Source: Candidatus Methanomethylophilaceae archaeon (GTDB lineage Archaea; Thermoplasmatota; Thermoplasmata; Methanomassiliicoccales; Methanomethylophilaceae). From it: a stretch of 12,593 nt of DNA. Positions 5,679 through 12,480 of the stretch are shown one piece after another. The notes below the pieces were generated by a model that ran no database searches, was not told where the DNA came from, and saw only the letters and a program-made list of their open reading frames with translations. Numbering within the stretch: position 1 is the stretch's first letter; every line of letters begins with the position of its first letter. The stretch is taken from NCBI GenBank assembly GCA_011620825.1, contig WOYN01000124.1, forward strand, positions 1-12,593. The letters run 5' to 3'. A program made the position numbers and the translations under genes.

Positions 5679-6833
5679 ATGGGTGTATCCATGTCAGAGG
5701 AAAAAGTAACAGTATCGGTAATAAAAGCGGACGTCGGGTCCGTTGTCGGACATTCTAAACCCCACCCCTCGATGCTCGAAGCATCCAGGGAAGTCCTTAG
5801 GGACGCACAGAAGCAAGGGACCGTCGAAGATTTCTACGTAACGCGCGTGGGTGACGACATTAACCTCTTCATGACCCATTACAAAGGTGTCGGAAACAGG
5901 GACGTCCACGGTGCAGCCTGGGAGTGTTTTCAGAGGGCGGCCGAGATTGCTAAGTCCATGAAGCTCTACGCCGCCGGACAGGACATCCTGACGGATGCGT
6001 TCTCCGGTAACGTCAAAGGGGCAGGCCCCGGATCGGCCGAGTTTTCCTTTGTGGAGAGGAAGTCCGAGCCCATGTTGTTCTTTATGGCGGACAAGACGGA
6101 ACCGTCTGCATATTCCCCTATTCTTTCCAGGATTTTCCTGGACCCATTCACGACTACCGGTCTGGTAATCGACGCAAGGGCAAAAATGGGGTTTGATGTC
6201 GAGATCCAGGACGTAATGGACCACAAGAAGGTCGTAATGTCCTCCCCTGAGGAGACCCTCAGCATATTGAGTCTTCTCGGCGACACATCGAGATACGCGA
6301 TCAAGGGGATCAACTCCAGGGCAGGCATCGGACCAGCATGCGTGGTGTCCACCGACAAGCTGAATCTTACGGCAGGCAAGTATATAGGCAAGGACGACCC
6401 GGTCTGCGTCTGCCGTGCCCAGAGCGGTCTGCCATCTGTCGGCGAATACCTTCAGCCTTTTGTCAACCCGACCCTAGTGGCGGGCTGGATGAGGGGATCC
6501 CACTATGGGGCGCTGTATCCCTGCTCTCCTGAAGACTCGGACCCCGTCTATTTCGACGGACCTCCGAGGATCTGCTGTCTCGGATTCCAGCTCAATAACG
6601 GAAGGTTGCAGGGCCTCGAGCCCATGAATTCCAAGAACGGGGAGCACACACCCGTGGACTTTTTCAAGGGAGAAACCTGGAACAAGGCGAGGACGGACGC
6701 GATCAAAGCGTCCATGCTCATGAGGAGCCAGGGTCCTTTCATGCCCTCGATACTCGGACCGGAGGAAATGGAGTACACCTCCAGGCCGGAGGTCCTCAGC
6801 TCCCTTACGTCGAGGTTTGAGAACATTGAGTGA
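5679..6833 (+). CDS. fbp: Fructose-1,6-bisphosphate aldolase/phosphatase (archaeal, class V FBPase)
   Basis: A 384-residue bifunctional enzyme that condenses DHAP and glyceraldehyde-3-phosphate to fructose-1,6-bisphosphate and dephosphorylates it to fructose-6-phosphate, the archaeal gluconeogenic step. Metal- and substrate-site motifs follow in order: SVIKADVGSVVGHS (res. 13-26), GDDINLFMTH (58-67), GQD (100-102), MADKTEPSAY (136-145), DPFTTTGLVID (155-165), GKYIGKDDPV (233-242), LVAGWMRGSHYGALYP (266-281), DGPPRICCLGFQL (293-305), GPFMPSILGPEEMEYT (352-367). Y235 and K238 match the Tyr-x-x-Lys pair in which Lys forms the Schiff base. Family members usually start with only a few residues before TVSVIKADVG, so ATG 5691 (M5), with GGTG five nt before it, is at least as likely as 5679. 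The 3' end overlaps the triosephosphate isomerase gene. Confidence 0.97.
   Translation: MGVSMSEEKVTVSVIKADVGSVVGHSKPHPSMLEASREVLRDAQKQGTVEDFYVTRVGDDINLFMTHYKGVGNRDVHGAAWECFQRAAEIAKSMKLYAAGQDILTDAFSGNVKGAGPGSAEFSFVERKSEPMLFFMADKTEPSAYSPILSRIFLDPFTTTGLVIDARAKMGFDVEIQDVMDHKKVVMSSPEETLSILSLLGDTSRYAIKGINSRAGIGPACVVSTDKLNLTAGKYIGKDDPVCVCRAQSGLPSVGEYLQPFVNPTLVAGWMRGSHYGALYPCSPEDSDPVYFDGPPRICCLGFQLNNGRLQGLEPMNSKNGEHTPVDFFKGETWNKARTDAIKASMLMRSQGPFMPSILGPEEMEYTSRPEVLSSLTSRFENIE
6812..6816 (+). promoter_or_regulatory. Ribosome binding site inside fbp that sets the TIM start
   Basis: GAGGT within the last codons of fbp lies 9 nt before TTG at 6826-6828 but touches TTG at 6817-6819. Spacing therefore favours TTG 6826 as the start of the isomerase. 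Confidence 0.5.
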
Positions 6834-7509
6834 GAGAAAATTCCGCAGACCGGTCATAATCGTGAACTTCAAGGCATACCAGGAGGTCAACGGACCCGGT
6901 GCCTTGGAGCTTGCTAAGATATGTGAGAAGGTCTCGGAGGAGTCGGGGCTCAAGGTGGGCATATGCCCGCCCATGGTCGACCTGGGTCACATCGCCAGGA
7001 ATGTGAACATCCCCGTGTTCGCCCAGAACGTCGACCCCCGGGCCCCAGGCTCCGCGACGGGGTGGGTAACGCCTGCCATGGTCAAGGGCTGCGGTGCCAC
7101 TGGCACGCTGATCAATCACACAGAGCACAAGATCAGATTGAACGAAATATCCGAGTGCAACGACCTGGCCAAAGCGTCAGATCTGATCACTGTTATCTGT
7201 TCGGATAATGATAAAATCGCGGCCCAGGTCGCGCAGTTCCGCCCCGATTTCATAGCGGTGGAACCTCCTGACCTGATAGGAGGGGATCTTTCCGTTACGA
7301 AGGCAAATCCCGCCATCATCGAAAACACCGTCGATGCCGTCAGGTCCGTCAACCACGCTGTCATGATCCTTTGCGGTGCGGGAATCAAGACGGGCGCTGA
7401 TGTCAGGGCAGCGCTCGACCTTGGGGCCGACGGGGTCCTTCTCGCTTCCGGCGTGGTAAGATCCAAGGACCCAGAGGCCGCTGTAAGGGACCTTGTGGGC
7501 AAAATCTGA
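6826..7509 (+). CDS. tpiA: Triosephosphate isomerase, archaeal type, TTG start
   Basis: A TIM-barrel isomerase of about 227 residues (the short archaeal form; bacterial enzymes are about 250), interconverting DHAP and glyceraldehyde-3-phosphate. Counting from the upstream TTG at 6817, active-site residues are N17 and K19 in NFKAYQE, H101 in LINHTEHK and E149 in VEPPDLIGG, with phosphate-gripping loops CGAGIKTGADV (186-196) and VLLASGVV (207-214). No ATG fits: the frame offers TTG at 6817 and 6826, both inside the end of fbp. The GAGGT at 6812-6816 is correctly spaced only for 6826, giving an 8-base overlap with fbp. Overlap plus pathway adjacency shows one operon supplying both substrates of the preceding aldolase step. 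No terminator hairpin was seen after the stop. Confidence 0.96.
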   Translation: MSERKFRRPVIIVNFKAYQEVNGPGALELAKICEKVSEESGLKVGICPPMVDLGHIARNVNIPVFAQNVDPRAPGSATGWVTPAMVKGCGATGTLINHTEHKIRLNEISECNDLAKASDLITVICSDNDKIAAQVAQFRPDFIAVEPPDLIGGDLSVTKANPAIIENTVDAVRSVNHAVMILCGAGIKTGADVRAALDLGADGVLLASGVVRSKDPEAAVRDLVGKI

Positions 7510-7526
7510 ATTTCGCTCTGTTTCCG

Positions 7527-7534
7527 AATATAGA
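7527..7534 (+). promoter_or_regulatory. Weak TATA-like box for the PLD-GNAT unit
   Basis: AATATAGA lies in the 69-bp gap after tpiA and predicts a transcript start near 7557, 20-45 nt before the possible starts of the PLD gene. Read-through from the tpiA operon is an equally simple explanation. Confidence 0.25.
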
Positions 7535-7578
7535 CAGATAGCGCGGGCGCACTAACTGTAGCGGGCATCCTGATATGC

Positions 7579-9669
7579 GTGAATGCAGACATGCGTGCGA
7601 TGAGATTTGTATCGGTACTTTTAGTTGCGCTCATTGCCGTTTCGCCCGCATTTCTCGCAACCGAAAGCATGGCGGAGGTTCAGGACGGCATCCTTATATC
7701 TGAGGTTCAGCCGAAAGGCACCGAAGGCTTTTCGATCTATAACGGCAACACTTGCCAGCTAGATCTGAAAGGATATTATCTCACGGACGGCGAGGGCAAC
7801 CTCTCATTTACGAAATCTTTGATAATCGCACCTTTGACGGACATAACAATATCTTTTGACATAGACGCTGTCCAAACGTTTCTGGAGCGTCCCGATGATT
7901 CAGGTTTTGTCGCATACGAGGTAGGGATGTTCGGCATAATCGCAGATAAAAGTTTCAAACTTGCAGATGCGGGCGATGGGCTTTGTTTTTACAGTCCCAA
8001 AAAGGTGTTGTTGGATTCGGTCTGCTGGGGTAACGTCACGGCGGAGGGATGGAGCGGCCCGGCCGGCGACAAGCCGACAAACGACAGATACCTGATGCGT
8101 TTCTCTTCAACAGATACAGACACTGCGGCCGATTGGAGGCTTTCCCGCCCCGGGATGACCGATAGAACCGGTGGCGTCTCCTTCATCGCCGACGTCACGC
8201 CGTTCACCTTTCCCGAATGCCACGGCGCGGAGATATACGACGCCCTTGGATTAGCCAGGGAGGAGGTCCTGATATCGATCTATCAGATCACAAGCAGGAA
8301 CACCATGGCGCTCCTATGTTTGCTGGCAGGAAGAGGCGTGGACGTGAATGTACTCCTAGAAGGGTCTCCTTTGGGGGACAGAGGGCAAACCAACACGGAG
8401 CGCACAATGATGAAGTGCCTTGTGGACAGCGGCGGTACCGTGAGGATGATCAACGATTCAAGGTCGCAGGACCCATCGGACCCCGGAGACAGATTCACAT
8501 ATATCCATGCAAAATATGCCGTGATCGACGGAAAAACAACCATAATCACTTCGGAGAACTGGACCGAGTCCAATATGGGCACGGGAGATGGTAACAGAGG
8601 ATGGGGAGCCGTTTTAGACAGCGAAGATTATGCAACATATATGCGAGAGATATTTTTTAATGACAGCAGCACTGCGTTCGGCGACTGCAAGGATTTGCTG
8701 GCACTCTATCCGGAACAGACCGGATTCGAATCTGACCTGACGTACTATGATTCCGGCTTTACGCATTACGACGGTTACAAAAGCACAACATTCAGGAATT
8801 GCAGTGTATCGCCGATATTATCCCCTGACAATTCTTATGAATCACTTAGATCTTTTATCGAAGGCTCCGAGACCAGGGTGTATGCCCAGCAGATGGACTT
8901 GTCGGATTCTTATCTCGGCATATCGGATGATTCGCCGGTGTCGTGGATGGTCGATTCGGCATCCCGCGGCGTGGACTCCAGACTGTTGCTGGACCTGACC
9001 AACGACACAGGCAGCAAGTCGGCTGAGATAGGCCTCATCAACACAACTACCCGTATGAAGGCTGCGGGAATAAACGGGGGGGAAGGATTTTGGCTGACCC
9101 ACAACAAGGGCGTGATCGCAGATGATGGTGTATGGATAGGGTCCGTCAACTGGACTGACACGTCGTTTTTCCGTAACAGGGAGGTCGCCGTGATAATACA
9201 ATCCCCAGATGTCGCAGATTATTATTCTTCGTATTTCCTCGGAGACTGGAACAACAATGATCGCTCCGGGAAGATAGCTGTCGAGATCAATTGTTTCGAT
9301 GATCACCTGCCGGGCGACTTCGGCTTTTTTGAGGTGGAAATAGCGCCGAAAGGAGATTATGAGTATATGTGGGATATATATGGCGACGGGAGATTCGTAC
9401 GCAGTTCCTCTATATCCAAGATATCTTACGAAGAATTGGAGCCTGGAAGGCATACCCTCATTGTTACGGTTACCGAAAAAGGTACGGGAAGATCGGCTGT
9501 TGCAATGGCCGAATATATCATCGACGAACAAAGTCAAGGGACCGACAGTATTAATGTCGATTTTGTATACTTAGCCATAGTAGTGTCGGCCTCCGTGGCA
9601 GCTCTGGGAATCATCAGGGCAGAAAAAACTCGGGATTTCCGAGAAAAACGAAAGAGGAGAAATCGGTGA
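7579..9669 (+). CDS. Secreted, membrane-anchored phospholipase D-superfamily protein with lamin-tail-like domain
   Basis: A 696-residue exported protein. A signal peptide (hydrophobic VSVLLVALIAVSPAFLA, res. 11-27) is followed by a lamin-tail-like domain (about 37-195): ILISEVQPKGTEGFSIYN, LDLKGYYLTDGEGN, DSVCWGN and DTAADWRLSRPG. Two PLD modules follow: HKD motif 1 is H310-x-K312-x4-D317 with SENW at 325-328, and motif 2 is H508-x-K510-x4-D515 with GSVNW at 521-525. Both motifs are intact, so an active phosphodiesterase (nuclease or phospholipase) is plausible. A beta-rich region (about 567-650) leads to a membrane helix FVYLAIVVSASVAALGII (662-679) and a basic cytoplasmic tail rich in K/R. 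The frame opens at GTG 7579, with ATG at 7591 and 7600; ATG 7600 gives the most compact signal peptide. Its stop overlaps the GNAT start. Substrate is unknown. Confidence 0.88.
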   Translation: MNADMRAMRFVSVLLVALIAVSPAFLATESMAEVQDGILISEVQPKGTEGFSIYNGNTCQLDLKGYYLTDGEGNLSFTKSLIIAPLTDITISFDIDAVQTFLERPDDSGFVAYEVGMFGIIADKSFKLADAGDGLCFYSPKKVLLDSVCWGNVTAEGWSGPAGDKPTNDRYLMRFSSTDTDTAADWRLSRPGMTDRTGGVSFIADVTPFTFPECHGAEIYDALGLAREEVLISIYQITSRNTMALLCLLAGRGVDVNVLLEGSPLGDRGQTNTERTMMKCLVDSGGTVRMINDSRSQDPSDPGDRFTYIHAKYAVIDGKTTIITSENWTESNMGTGDGNRGWGAVLDSEDYATYMREIFFNDSSTAFGDCKDLLALYPEQTGFESDLTYYDSGFTHYDGYKSTTFRNCSVSPILSPDNSYESLRSFIEGSETRVYAQQMDLSDSYLGISDDSPVSWMVDSASRGVDSRLLLDLTNDTGSKSAEIGLINTTTRMKAAGINGGEGFWLTHNKGVIADDGVWIGSVNWTDTSFFRNREVAVIIQSPDVADYYSSYFLGDWNNNDRSGKIAVEINCFDDHLPGDFGFFEVEIAPKGDYEYMWDIYGDGRFVRSSSISKISYEELEPGRHTLIVTVTEKGTGRSAVAMAEYIIDEQSQGTDSINVDFVYLAIVVSASVAALGIIRAEKTRDFREKRKRRNR
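9653..9660 (+). promoter_or_regulatory. Shine-Dalgarno site deciding the GTG start of the acetyltransferase
   Basis: AGAGGAGA inside the last codons of the PLD gene ends 5 nt before GTG at 9666. It supports a GTG start and a GTGA overlap with the PLD stop codon. Confidence 0.65.
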
Positions 9670-10115
9670 TAATAAGACAGATGTCCGAAGAGGACCTCCC
9701 ACGCGTATACGCGATTGCTATGAGCTCGCTCGATGAATACTATCTGCCGGAGGTTTTTTCGTATTTCCTTAACCAATGGCCCGGCGGGCAGATTGTGGCC
9801 TGTTCTGCAGCTGGTAAAGTAATCGGATTCATCTGCGGCTCGCGTCTGGGACCGGACCGTGTAGGCATTGCGCTTTTGGCTGTCGAAAGGCAAAACAGGT
9901 GCCAAGGCATTGGATCGGAACTTCTGGCAACACTAAGGCGACGCGCCGTTACTGAGGGCGCATACACGGTCCAGCTCGAGGTCCGAATCGAAAATAAGGC
10001 GGCAATTGACTTTTACAGGGCCCGTGGCTTCATAATCGCAGAGTCTCTCCCGATGTTCTATAGCAACGGCGGAGATGCCATCAGGATGATCGGAACCACT
10101 GTTCAGAACTCGTGA
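9666..10115 (+). CDS. GNAT-family N-acetyltransferase, RimI-like
   Basis: A 149-residue GCN5-related acetyltransferase, using acetyl-CoA to acetylate an amino group, in archaea often protein N-termini. The core strand and acetyl-CoA loop read IALLAVERQNRCQGIGSELL (res. 68-87), holding the (Q/R)xxGx(G/A) signature. The later LEVRIENKAAIDFYRARGF (104-122) contains Y117, in the position of the general-acid Tyr of RimI-type enzymes. It begins IIRQMSEEDLPRVYAIAMSSL, a typical first helix. The start is GTG, overlapping the PLD stop by four bases (GTGA), with a strong ribosome site, so translation is coupled. Archaeal Ard1/RimI (Nat) is a candidate assignment, but the substrate cannot be read from sequence and no ribosomal-protein gene is nearby. 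Confidence 0.88.
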   Translation: MIIRQMSEEDLPRVYAIAMSSLDEYYLPEVFSYFLNQWPGGQIVACSAAGKVIGFICGSRLGPDRVGIALLAVERQNRCQGIGSELLATLRRRAVTEGAYTVQLEVRIENKAAIDFYRARGFIIAESLPMFYSNGGDAIRMIGTTVQNS

Positions 10116-10150
10116 TTGTCATGCGATTCGATTTCGGGTTCGTCCAACAC

Positions 10151-10160
10151 CTATAATAAT
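10151..10160 (+). promoter_or_regulatory. TATA box of the peroxiredoxin gene
   Basis: CTATAATAAT, centred about 37 nt before the ATG at 10192, predicts a start near 10181. A GAGGT at 10181-10185 lies 6 nt before the ATG and may be at the very 5' end of the mRNA. It gives the peroxiredoxin its own promoter, separate from the PLD-GNAT unit. Confidence 0.55.
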
Positions 10161-10191
10161 CCAGAAGCCGATTCCGCCTTGAGGTAAAAAT

Positions 10192-10908
10192 ATGGAAAAC
10201 GAAGAATATTGTTACTGCTATGACGATGCGGAATTCAGCCCGAGAATCCCCCTCATCGGAGAGGACGCGCCCGCTTTCAAAGCGAACACAACCCAGGGAC
10301 AGATCAATTTCCCCGAAGATTTCAAGGGGAAATGGGTCATTTTGTTCTCCCATCCTGCTGATTTCACACCAGTCTGCTCCACCGAGTTCATGACCTTTGC
10401 TGCAATGGCAGAGGATTTCAAAGCGCTCAACACCCAGCTCGTCGGGCTCTCGGTCGACTCCATCCACTCGCACATTGCGTGGCTCAGGTCGCTCTGTCAG
10501 ATGGAGTGGGGACCTCACAAGAAAGGCGAAGAGATTTCATTCCCGCTGATCGACGACGTCAGCATGGATATTGCCAACAAATATGGTATGATCCACGACA
10601 AGACGTCCACTTCTGCCGTACGTGCGACGTTTGTCATAGACCCCAACGGGAAGATCAGGACAATCCTCTACTATCCGGCAAGCACCGGACGCAACATGGA
10701 GGAGATTAAAAGAGTGGTCATCGCTTTGCAGAAGGCGGACAAGGACAAGTGCGCCACACCCGCCAACTGGAAGCCCGGAGACGATGTCATCATTCCTGCA
10801 CCTGGAAGCTGCGGTGCGGCGAAGGAACGCATGGCAGATGTCAGCAGGTCCGATGACAAGTACAGCTACGACTGGTTCCTCACCTTCCGCAAGGAAAAGA
10901 AGCAGTAA
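10192..10908 (+). CDS. Peroxiredoxin, archaeal Prx6-type, lacking the usual C-terminal resolving cysteines
   Basis: A 238-residue AhpC/TSA-superfamily peroxidase reducing H2O2 and organic peroxides. The active-site loop is HPADFTPVCSTEF (res. 54-66) with P55, T59 and peroxidatic C62; the catalytic Arg is R144 in SAVRATFVIDP. The Prx6-type C-terminal arm is present: YPASTGRNMEEI (161-172) and CATPANWKPGD (187-197). Archaeal homologues such as the Aeropyrum enzyme end with CxDWWFC; here the matching stretch is SYDWFLT (225-231), so both resolving cysteines are replaced by Ser and Thr. Other cysteines are C7 and C9 in an unusual N-terminal EEYCYCYDD, C102, C187 and C207. It may therefore work as a true 1-Cys enzyme or use a different resolving Cys. 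Strong ribosome site GAGGT; own promoter; terminator hairpin after the stop. Confidence 0.96.
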   Translation: MENEEYCYCYDDAEFSPRIPLIGEDAPAFKANTTQGQINFPEDFKGKWVILFSHPADFTPVCSTEFMTFAAMAEDFKALNTQLVGLSVDSIHSHIAWLRSLCQMEWGPHKKGEEISFPLIDDVSMDIANKYGMIHDKTSTSAVRATFVIDPNGKIRTILYYPASTGRNMEEIKRVVIALQKADKDKCATPANWKPGDDVIIPAPGSCGAAKERMADVSRSDDKYSYDWFLTFRKEKKQ

Positions 10909-10916
10909 AATCATTT

Positions 10917-10945
10917 AGGGGGCAAAGGCCCCCTTTTAAAAATTT
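10917..10945. terminator. Bidirectional hairpin terminator between convergent peroxiredoxin and LonB-like genes
   Basis: Seven base pairs AGGGGGC / GCCCCCT (10917-10923 with 10928-10934) close an AAAG loop, followed on the plus strand by TTTTAAAAATTTG. On the minus strand the same hairpin is followed by AAATGATTTT. It sits 8 nt after the peroxiredoxin stop and 13 nt beyond the stop of the convergent gene, so it can end both transcripts. Confidence 0.7.
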
Positions 10946-10947
10946 GT

Positions 10948-12468
10948 TCAGTTGAACATGCTGTCGTCAGGTATGTGCTCGTTCTGGAAATAATACTGGG
11001 ACGTTTCTTTCTGAGCGCTCGTCACGTCTTTGGAAAGGCCTTTGGTGTATGATCCGTACTTGTTCTTTATCTGTTCTTCGACAGGCATCGCACGCTTGAG
11101 CGCTCTGCGCACATGCTCGGCGGCGATCATCTCCTCGCCGTCCATCACAGCGATGTCTCCCGCCGCGCGTATGAGCCCGCCCATCTCCCTCAGCCTCAGA
11201 GTAAGCGAATTAGACTGGTCGTCCAGCTTCGCCCTGCGGCGACCTTCCTTGATAAGCTCTTCTACAGCAGGTATTTCCGCGTGCGGGATGCGCCCGTCCT
11301 TCTGGACTTCTTGGGCCACGAACTGGGCGTACTTGGCGCGATTCTCGCTGTTGTCCGGCATGACTGTGTCGACCAGCACCTCGTATCCGTTGCCGATTAT
11401 ACGCGAACGCAGCGGAGAAAGGATGTTTTCAATGTTCTGTATGTTGCAGGCGGCAACCAGTATGAAGTCGCAGGGCACGGCGTCAACTCTGACACTGGCT
11501 CCTGCTGACTGCGGGTTGTGCCCGGTTATCGGGAACGTCCTTTCCTGCATAGCCGTCAGAATATATCTCTGAAGATTCCCGAGATGAGAGATCTCGTCGA
11601 TGAACAGCACACCTTCATGGGCCTCGTGTATGGCTCCGGCGACGACCCTCTCGTAAGCAGGGGAACCGAGCTTTTCATGACCGCCATAGGGATCATGTAA
11701 AACGTCGCCCAAAAGTTCGGTCTCGGACGAACCGGTGGCCATAACAAACGGGTTTCTCCTGAGTTTGACGAGTATCTTCTTGTTCTTGGTGCCCTGAAGC
11801 TGGCTTCTTTTCTCCAGAGATTTCTGATCGAGCATGCGGATGTTGTCGCCGACCCTTTCGAAGACGATCGTCTCCTCGGTACCGTCGGCAAGTGTGCGGC
11901 TGGTGTTCACGCGGTCCTTTCCTGCGAGCGTCGGCTGCCCGTTGAATGATTCCATAAGGCTGCCGAAGAGGTCGGCGAAAGGTGCATTTCCCGCAACGTT
12001 TGTTTTTCCGGTCTGGCATTCAGGGCACACAAGGTCGTGGGGACTGGAGTACGCCCCGCATCTCTTACACCGGAACCCGAGCCTTTCTGCGACGTTCGCA
12101 GGGGCGTTTTTCGGTTCGAGAATTTTCCCAACCGTCTCGGCCGTAAGGTTCTCTTCCCGGATGACCTCCTTGTCGTCCACCACTTCGAGCAATGGCCTCT
12201 CGCTGTTTTCGGGGTTCTTCACCACTCGCACCTCATGTCTCGGCACCGGTAGGTTCAACGACAGCGCTTGTGCTATCATCGACTTGCCGGTGCCGGGAGG
12301 CCCGACCAGGAGCAGGTTCCTGCGCTGTTTTGCGGCGATCTTGGCTATTTCGATGGCCTTGTTCTGACCCAGCACCCTGTCCAGGGGGTCGGATGGCAGA
12401 CGGATCTCGCCGGTGGAGGACAGTTCAGTCACATCGTTCCAGTTTTTCACGGGCCTCTTTTCTGTCAT
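10948..12468 (-). CDS. LonB-like AAA+ ATPase without protease domain, with zinc ribbon insertion
   Basis: A 506-residue AAA+ protein closely matching the ATPase half of archaeal LonB: VLGQNKAIEIAKIAAKQRR (res. 32-50), Walker A GPPGTGKS (56-63), ELLGDVLHDPYGG (251-263), GAIHEAHEGVLFIDEI with Walker B (278-293), TAMQERTFPITGH (305-317), CDFILVAACN with sensor-1 N342, SPLRSRI with Arg fingers (351-357), FVAQEVQKDGRIPH and sensor-2 LREMGGLIRAAGD (426-438). LonB of about 650 residues continues into a Ser-Lys protease domain. This protein instead ends about 40 residues after the lid in a hydrophilic tail. Where LonB has membrane helices between Walker A and B, it has a four-cysteine ribbon (C134, C137, C148, C151), so it should be soluble. 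Probably an unfoldase or remodeller; its target is unknown. ATG 12468 has GAGGA six nt upstream, overlapping the stop of the preceding gene. Confidence 0.88.
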   Translation of the reverse strand: MTEKRPVKNWNDVTELSSTGEIRLPSDPLDRVLGQNKAIEIAKIAAKQRRNLLLVGPPGTGKSMIAQALSLNLPVPRHEVRVVKNPENSERPLLEVVDDKEVIREENLTAETVGKILEPKNAPANVAERLGFRCKRCGAYSSPHDLVCPECQTGKTNVAGNAPFADLFGSLMESFNGQPTLAGKDRVNTSRTLADGTEETIVFERVGDNIRMLDQKSLEKRSQLQGTKNKKILVKLRRNPFVMATGSSETELLGDVLHDPYGGHEKLGSPAYERVVAGAIHEAHEGVLFIDEISHLGNLQRYILTAMQERTFPITGHNPQSAGASVRVDAVPCDFILVAACNIQNIENILSPLRSRIIGNGYEVLVDTVMPDNSENRAKYAQFVAQEVQKDGRIPHAEIPAVEELIKEGRRRAKLDDQSNSLTLRLREMGGLIRAAGDIAVMDGEEMIAAEHVRRALKRAMPVEEQIKNKYGSYTKGLSKDVTSAQKETSQYYFQNEHIPDDSMFN

Positions 12469-12474
12469 AGGATT

Positions 12475-12480
12475 TCCTCA
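12475..12480 (-). promoter_or_regulatory. Ribosome site of the LonB-like gene, fused to the upstream stop codon
   Basis: On the minus strand TGAGGA combines the TGA stop of the upstream gene with the GAGGA ribosome site, six nt before the ATG at 12468. This indicates one transcript and probable translational coupling. Confidence 0.6.

Noticed and set aside
8842..9537. A 231-codon open frame on the minus strand opposite the PLD gene
   Set aside because: It lies wholly antisense to a protein with both HKD motifs intact, has no ribosome site or recognisable domain, and its composition is that expected of a complementary frame.
10116..10150. Possible tRNA fragment or attachment site suggested by TTCGGGTTCG before the peroxiredoxin promoter
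   Set aside because: The match covers only a T-loop-like piece, with no pairing arms and no integrase or direct repeat nearby.
10908..10948. Truncated protease domain remnant after the LonB-like stop codon
   Set aside because: Only about 40 bp with a terminator hairpin separate the stop from the convergent peroxiredoxin gene, so no degraded Ser-Lys protease region is present.
11834..12367. A 177-codon plus-strand open frame opposite the LonB-like gene
   Set aside because: The minus-strand frame encodes clear Walker A, zinc ribbon and AAA+ motifs; the plus frame is Ser/Arg-rich shadow sequence with no family resemblance.
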